From Clostridia bacterium (GTDB taxonomy: Bacteria > Bacillota > Clostridia > Oscillospirales > CAG-272), in assembly GCA_017504335.1 (NCBI GenBank), contig JAFVRI010000168.1, positions 1-17,330 on the forward strand: a stretch of DNA of 17,330 bases, given 5' to 3'. The notes under the pieces were generated by a model that was not told the origin of the DNA, did no database searches, and was given only the letters and a program-made list of their open reading frames with translations. A program made the translations under genes and the position numbers. Below, in pieces: positions 14,585-17,330 of the stretch (its first letter is position 1; every line of letters begins with the position of its first letter).

Positions 14585-15787
14585 TTAAGCGTCCTTTTCG
14601 TCGTCCTTCTTGCAGTTCTCGATCTTGTCATCTACTCTGTCAAGGGTCTTCTTCGCGAAGTCCTTGCCGCCCAGACCAAATGCGAGAGCAAAGGAAACGG
14701 CAACAGCGGAGATGGTAACGATGAATGCGGTGTTGACGATGGTGGAAGCGATCTCCAGCTGAGACAGGATCATGAAGCCGGCAACGGTGAAGATGCCAAC
14801 CTTAACGATCTTCGCAAGGCCTGCAGCCTTTGCGTTTGCCTTCACGATGATGCCTTCCAGCAGGTTTGCGCCGATGAATGCAACCAGAAGGATCACAGCT
14901 GCCTTGATCACGAGAGGCAGGTAGGAAACCAGAGCGGTTACGATCATGGTCAGGACGGAGAGGTTCAGAGCCTCAACACCCTGAGCGGCAACAAAGATGA
15001 TGATGATGGTTCTGACGAGGTTTACAACGATCTTGGTTGCGGAAACCTTCAGCTGAGGAACAACCTTGAGAACGACGTTGTCGAAGTTAGCGGCAACGAG
15101 TACGTTGTAAAGAACGCCGCAAGCCAGGCTTGCAACAAAGATGCCAACGGTAACAACCACAACAGCCAGAAGGATGGAGGGGATAGCACCAAAAATGGCA
15201 TTGACGATTCCTGCTGCGGGAGCGGAAATTGCCTCAATACCGAGTACGCCCAGAGCGGAAGCAACGGTAACGAGAATGATCACACCCATCAGGATCTTAA
15301 CGAGAACATCGGAAAGAAGAACAACCTTCTTGCCCTCTTCGTCGCTTCTCTTGATGAGGTTGTCGATCTTGGTCTTTCTCAGAAGAACCAAAACGATCTG
15401 TCCAAGGATCTGTGCAACCAGGATACCAACGTAAACGAGGATCACAGCCGCAATGATGTTGGGCAGGTAGCCGATGAAGGTGTCAACCAGACCGTTGATG
15501 GGTCCGGAAGCGGACTGGATGCCGATTGCCTCCAGAGCGCTGGGGAGGAAGAGCAGGAATACAACAAGGTAAACCAGCTTTCCAACGAATTTCATGGACG
15601 TGCCGAGTGCGCCTTCATTCACACCCCACTTGTCCAACTTCTTGTCGAGTTTGCAGAGCTTGAGAAGCTTGGTAACAAGCCAGCTTGCGAGTCCGGCAGC
15701 CAGGAATGCTACTGCGAGGTAAACGATGAAGCGAACAACGCCGATCGCCCATACCTTTTCGATGTAGCCGAGAATGGTGTCAAACAT
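14585..15787 (-). CDS. Multi-pass TM-helix repeat protein of the mechanosensitive channel (CmpX/MscS-like) group
   Basis: This 400-residue membrane protein has about ten hydrophobic helices arranged in repeated units. Each unit is a glycine/alanine-rich helix followed by an amphipathic stretch (for example GYLPNIIAAVILVYVGILVAQ, AIPSILLAVVVVTVGIFVASLACG and VSYLPLVIKAAVILLVAFIGANLLEG). The repeat and the terminal SFALAFGLGGKDFAKK motif (about residue 370) are typical of the TM_helix (PF05552)/CmpX group of mechanosensitive-channel-like proteins. The C-terminus is short and charged, without the large cytoplasmic MscS domain, so channel activity is uncertain. Codons are strongly biased (AAG for Lys, AAC for Asn, ATC for Ile), unlike the neighbouring genes, which hints at high expression. 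The start ATG follows AAAGGAG and the gene has its own promoter. Confidence 0.8.
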   Translation of the reverse strand: MFDTILGYIEKVWAIGVVRFIVYLAVAFLAAGLASWLVTKLLKLCKLDKKLDKWGVNEGALGTSMKFVGKLVYLVVFLLFLPSALEAIGIQSASGPINGLVDTFIGYLPNIIAAVILVYVGILVAQILGQIVLVLLRKTKIDNLIKRSDEEGKKVVLLSDVLVKILMGVIILVTVASALGVLGIEAISAPAAGIVNAIFGAIPSILLAVVVVTVGIFVASLACGVLYNVLVAANFDNVVLKVVPQLKVSATKIVVNLVRTIIIIFVAAQGVEALNLSVLTMIVTALVSYLPLVIKAAVILLVAFIGANLLEGIIVKANAKAAGLAKIVKVGIFTVAGFMILSQLEIASTIVNTAFIVTISAVAVSFALAFGLGGKDFAKKTLDRVDDKIENCKKDDEKDA

Positions 15788-15824
15788 AGTATTTCTCCTT
15801 TTTCATAAATTTTTTGACAATATC

Positions 15825-15853
15825 ATTGTAGCATATTTTTATGGGTACTGCAA
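15825..15853 (-). promoter_or_regulatory. Probable promoter of the MscS-like gene
   Basis: On the minus strand the -35 is TTGCAG (plus 15848-15853) and the -10 TACAAT (plus 15825-15830), with a 17-bp spacer and an extended TGC before the -10. It starts about 40 bases upstream of the ATG. The -35 match is only partial. Confidence 0.6.
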
Positions 15854-15892
15854 GAAAAAATGATATTTGTTCACAGTTTTTTTACAGTGCTT

Positions 15893-16699
15893 TTATACGT
15901 ACCATTTTGGCGGGATCGGCCGCTCATCCCTCAAGGGATCTTCATCCCCTGCGGCATGGAAAATCATCTCCATCACGTTCTTCATGATCCTTGCGTCACA
16001 GGCTTGTGTGGGAGCATTCCCCAAAAAGCCGTCGGTGATGGCGCCGTGATAACGGAAGGGGATCTCATAATGAGGAAACCGAAGGGATATGTCATCGGTA
16101 AAATCACAACCGTGCATCCTCATGTTGCGTGCGATCACTTCTCCCGAGCGTTTTTTAACGGTCAGTGTATAAGGACGGTCGGACATCCGATTGGGGATAT
16201 TCAACATCTCATCGATACAATGGAGATAGGTGTTTCGGTTATGAGAAACGCCAACCAATAGGATGGTTCCTCCCATGTCATAGATCTTTCCGTAGCAGCT
16301 GTCGGGGGAGGTACAGGAGGTGACTGTGGCATCGTCCTTGACGAAGGCGAGGGCACGGTCGCGGTCACCGAACACCGCCATGGAGTGGCTGGGATGCTCG
16401 GAGCGGATCGCGCGGGGATCGGCGGCACAGAAGTCGGAAAAGGCGCCAAGGCAGGTTTTGGGGTCGGACAGATCCAGTGTGATCTCTTCATCAAGACTCA
16501 TCCACGTATGGGTAGGAACGCAGAAAAGTCCGCCTTCCTCGGTGAAATATTCAATGAGCGCATCCAAAAGCCCTTGGGTTCCCCCTTCCACATTTCCAAT
16601 GAGACGGAGAGAGGAGTGCATGAGCACCACGCGGTCACGGGGGATCCTCATGGCATCCAGTTGAGAGAAAAGATCGGCTTTGGTATAAAGTGTTTTCAT
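15893..16699 (-). CDS. AAC(3)-family (Antibiotic_NAT) N-acetyltransferase
   Basis: This 268-residue protein belongs to the Antibiotic_NAT family of acetyl-CoA-dependent acetyltransferases, which includes aminoglycoside 3-N-acetyltransferases and many chromosomal members such as YokD. Signatures are VLMHSSLRLIG (25-35), GGLFCVPTHTW (56-66), RSEHPSHSMAVFG (99-111), SPDSCYGKIYDMGG (131-144) and LLVGVSHNRNTYLHCIDE (147-164), which contains His160 and Glu164. I take the ATG at 16699 because GAGGTAA lies eight bases upstream; the open frame extending to 16825 runs through non-coding repeat DNA. Native substrate is unknown and resistance should not be assumed. No good promoter is visible in the 34 bases before a terminator-like hairpin, so how it is transcribed is unclear. 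Confidence 0.85.
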   Translation of the reverse strand: MKTLYTKADLFSQLDAMRIPRDRVVLMHSSLRLIGNVEGGTQGLLDALIEYFTEEGGLFCVPTHTWMSLDEEITLDLSDPKTCLGAFSDFCAADPRAIRSEHPSHSMAVFGDRDRALAFVKDDATVTSCTSPDSCYGKIYDMGGTILLVGVSHNRNTYLHCIDEMLNIPNRMSDRPYTLTVKKRSGEVIARNMRMHGCDFTDDISLRFPHYEIPFRYHGAITDGFLGNAPTQACDARIMKNVMEMIFHAAGDEDPLRDERPIPPKWYV

Positions 16700-16731
16700 G
16701 GTGTTACCTCGGTGTTGAAATATAGAAAGAA

Positions 16732-16783
16732 AAAAGCCACCTTTGCGGGTGGCTTTTGGTTTTGGCCTGCCCGAAAGGATTTG
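16732..16783 (-). repeat. Duplicated 3' end of tRNA-Arg plus its terminator (copy A)
   Basis: Bases 16732-16783 repeat 16882-16933 with only two differences, at an offset of exactly 150 bp. On the minus strand the unit reads as the last ~21 bases of tRNA-Arg (from the T-loop through CCA), a short A-rich linker and a GCCACC/GGTGGC hairpin. In this copy the hairpin is followed by six T, making a good minus-strand terminator. The matching ends inside the T-loop, as in many integrase attachment sites. Confidence 0.85.
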
Positions 16784-16891
16784 GTCTCGCCTGCGGGCTC
16801 GGTCACTACGCGGCTCTGACACCACACCGTGGTGTCATTCACTCCCGCTCCGCCTTCAAATCCTTTTTCGCTCAGAAAACCAAAAGCCACC
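16748..16891. repeat. MITE-like palindromic non-coding element beside tRNA-Arg
   Basis: The ends are imperfect inverted repeats. Bases 16748-16783 and the reverse complement of 16857-16891 share the outer 16 bases and the inner ~10 (AAAGGATTTG). At the centre is a 9-bp palindrome, TGACACCAC-ACC-GTGGTGTCA (16817-16837). The open frames across it are short and overlap tRNA, so it is probably non-coding. It could be a mobile miniature element, a tRNA-derived dispersed repeat or an integration scar. Confidence 0.55.
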
Positions 16892-16905
16892 TTTACGGGT
16901 GGCTT
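16884..16905 (-). terminator. Intrinsic terminator of tRNA-Arg
   Basis: Eight base pairs (AAGCCACC/GGTGGCTT) with a six-base loop lie 8 bases after the tRNA CCA end on the minus strand, followed by TTTTGGTTTT. Confidence 0.75.
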
Positions 16906-16912
16906 CTGGTTT

Positions 16913-16989
16913 TGGCCTGCCCGAAAGGATTTGAACCTTCGACCTTCAGAGTCGGAGTCTGACGCGCTATCCAGCTGTGCCACGGGCAG
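16913..16989 (-). tRNA. tRNA-Arg (anticodon CCG)
   Basis: On the minus strand a full cloverleaf is visible. The acceptor stem is CTGCCCG/CGGGCAG with discriminator G and an encoded CCA, and the D-arm is GCAC...GCGC with loop AGCTGGATA. The anticodon stem TCAGA/TCTGA closes the loop CTCCGAC, giving anticodon CCG, which reads CGG. The T-arm is GAAGG-TTCAAAT-CCTTT. The D-stem has one A-C mismatch. Confidence 0.96.
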
Positions 16990-17029
16990 AAATATTTTTG
17001 TGGGGAAATGCTTTTTCCTCGACTTTCCT

Positions 17030-17058
17030 ATTATACCACATTCTTCTTCGGATTTCAA
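17030..17058 (-). promoter_or_regulatory. Promoter of tRNA-Arg
   Basis: On the minus strand TTGAAA (plus 17053-17058) and TATAAT (plus 17030-17035) are 17 bp apart with TGG before the -10. The 5' end of the tRNA is about 40 bases downstream. Confidence 0.85.
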
Positions 17059-17194
17059 CTGAAATTTTAATTTTTATTATAAAAATTTGATTGGAGTGCA
17101 TAATATTTTCCCAATGACAAAAGAATAAGGTGAAACCCCGTCGAATGGGCGGAAAAGAAAAAAGAAGAAAGTCGGAAAAAATTTCAAAAAACTC

Positions 17195-17223
17195 TTGACA
17201 AGAGACGGTCAATCTGTTATAAT
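17195..17223 (+). promoter_or_regulatory. Consensus promoter of tRNA-Gln
   Basis: Perfect TTGACA (17195-17200) and TATAAT (17218-17223) boxes have a 17-bp spacer, as expected of a strong stable-RNA promoter. The tRNA starts 17 bases after the -10. The ~135 bases between this and the tRNA-Arg promoter are AT-rich and hold nothing else I can support. Confidence 0.92.
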
Positions 17224-17240
17224 ATCGTGTGTTGAATCAA

Positions 17241-17316
17241 TGGGGCATCGCCAAGCGGTAAGGCAACGGACTCTGACTCCGTCATTACCTAGGTTCGAAT
17301 CCTAGTGCCCCAGCCA
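17241..17316 (+). tRNA. tRNA-Gln (anticodon CTG)
   Basis: The acceptor stem is TGGGGCA/TGCCCCA, followed by discriminator G and encoded CCA. The D-arm is GCC-AAGCGGTAA-GGC. The anticodon stem ACGGA/TCCGT holds loop CTCTGAC, giving anticodon CTG, which reads CAG. The T-arm is CTAGG-TTCGAAT-CCTAG. The sequence is very close to bacterial tRNA-Gln genes. Any terminator lies beyond the window. Confidence 0.96.
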
Positions 17317-17330
17317 ACGCAAAGGACACC

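Noticed and set aside
15893..16699. Aminoglycoside resistance gene
   Set aside because: The family is right, but most chromosomal members have other or unknown substrates, and nothing here suggests a resistance cassette or mobile element carrying it.
16748..16891. A second, degenerate tRNA gene upstream of copy A
   Set aside because: Similarity to tRNA-Arg stops within the T-loop. No anticodon or D-arm could be aligned further 5', so only the 3' end is duplicated.
16696..17058. 120-residue minus-strand open frame across the repeat and tRNA-Arg
   Set aside because: It translates the tRNA, its terminator and both repeat copies (QNQKPP twice). This is a spurious frame of the kind often misannotated near tRNA genes.
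1..17330. CRISPR array, rRNA genes, transposase or phage genes
   Set aside because: No regularly spaced repeats, rRNA-like sequence or transposase/phage motifs were seen on either strand.

Overview
The window looks like a chromosomal segment of an anaerobic, low-oxygen Firmicute of the class Clostridia, probably an uncultured gut lineage. The reasons are a clostridial-type Rnf operon (order D-G-E-A-B) with a polycysteine RnfB, a NusG-domain-II/Gx-transporter pair, strong AGGAGG-type ribosome binding sites, near-consensus sigma-A promoters and CCA-encoding tRNA genes. Base composition is intermediate (about half G+C by eye). No phage, plasmid, transposase or CRISPR genes were seen.

Region 1 (1-5018, + strand) is an energy-conservation block. 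The 3' part of rnfD is followed by rnfG, rnfE, rnfA and rnfB, with start/stop overlaps or short gaps, so they read as one operon. A NusG-domain-II membrane protein overlaps rnfB by 4 bp, and a Gx-family (HepS-I-like) membrane protein follows. After a hairpin comes apbE, a lipoprotein FMN transferase expected to attach FMN to RnfG and RnfD. Together these would build and mature the ferredoxin:NAD+ oxidoreductase ion pump. Region 2 (5024-6740) is a single gene with its own promoter for a metallo-beta-lactamase/beta-CASP nuclease, closed by a perfect bidirectional terminator.

Region 3 (6742-13498, - strand) is the least ordinary block. Read in transcription order it has a MATE exporter, a nitrilase fused to a glycerophosphodiester phosphodiesterase (GDPD), a 504-residue protein of no named function with a WDWH/CRDQ signature, and a GtaA/DUF4965-type protein. 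The first three are tightly spaced; the last has its own promoter. A PHP-domain phosphoesterase (13499-14527, +) is divergent from the MATE gene, across a 148-bp region with two facing promoters and an inverted repeat. This set may be a small catabolic or lipid/polyol-phosphate processing cluster, but its substrate cannot be read from the sequence.

Region 4 (14533-17330) has a second bidirectional terminator, a multi-pass TM-helix/MscS-like membrane protein with highly biased codon use, and an AAC(3)-family acyl-CoA-dependent N-acetyltransferase. It ends with two divergent tRNA genes, tRNA-Arg(CCG) and tRNA-Gln(CTG), each behind a near-perfect promoter. Between the acetyltransferase and tRNA-Arg the tRNA 3' end plus its terminator is duplicated exactly 150 bp away. 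The copies bracket a palindromic, TIR-like, non-coding element, which is the most unexplained DNA structure in the window.
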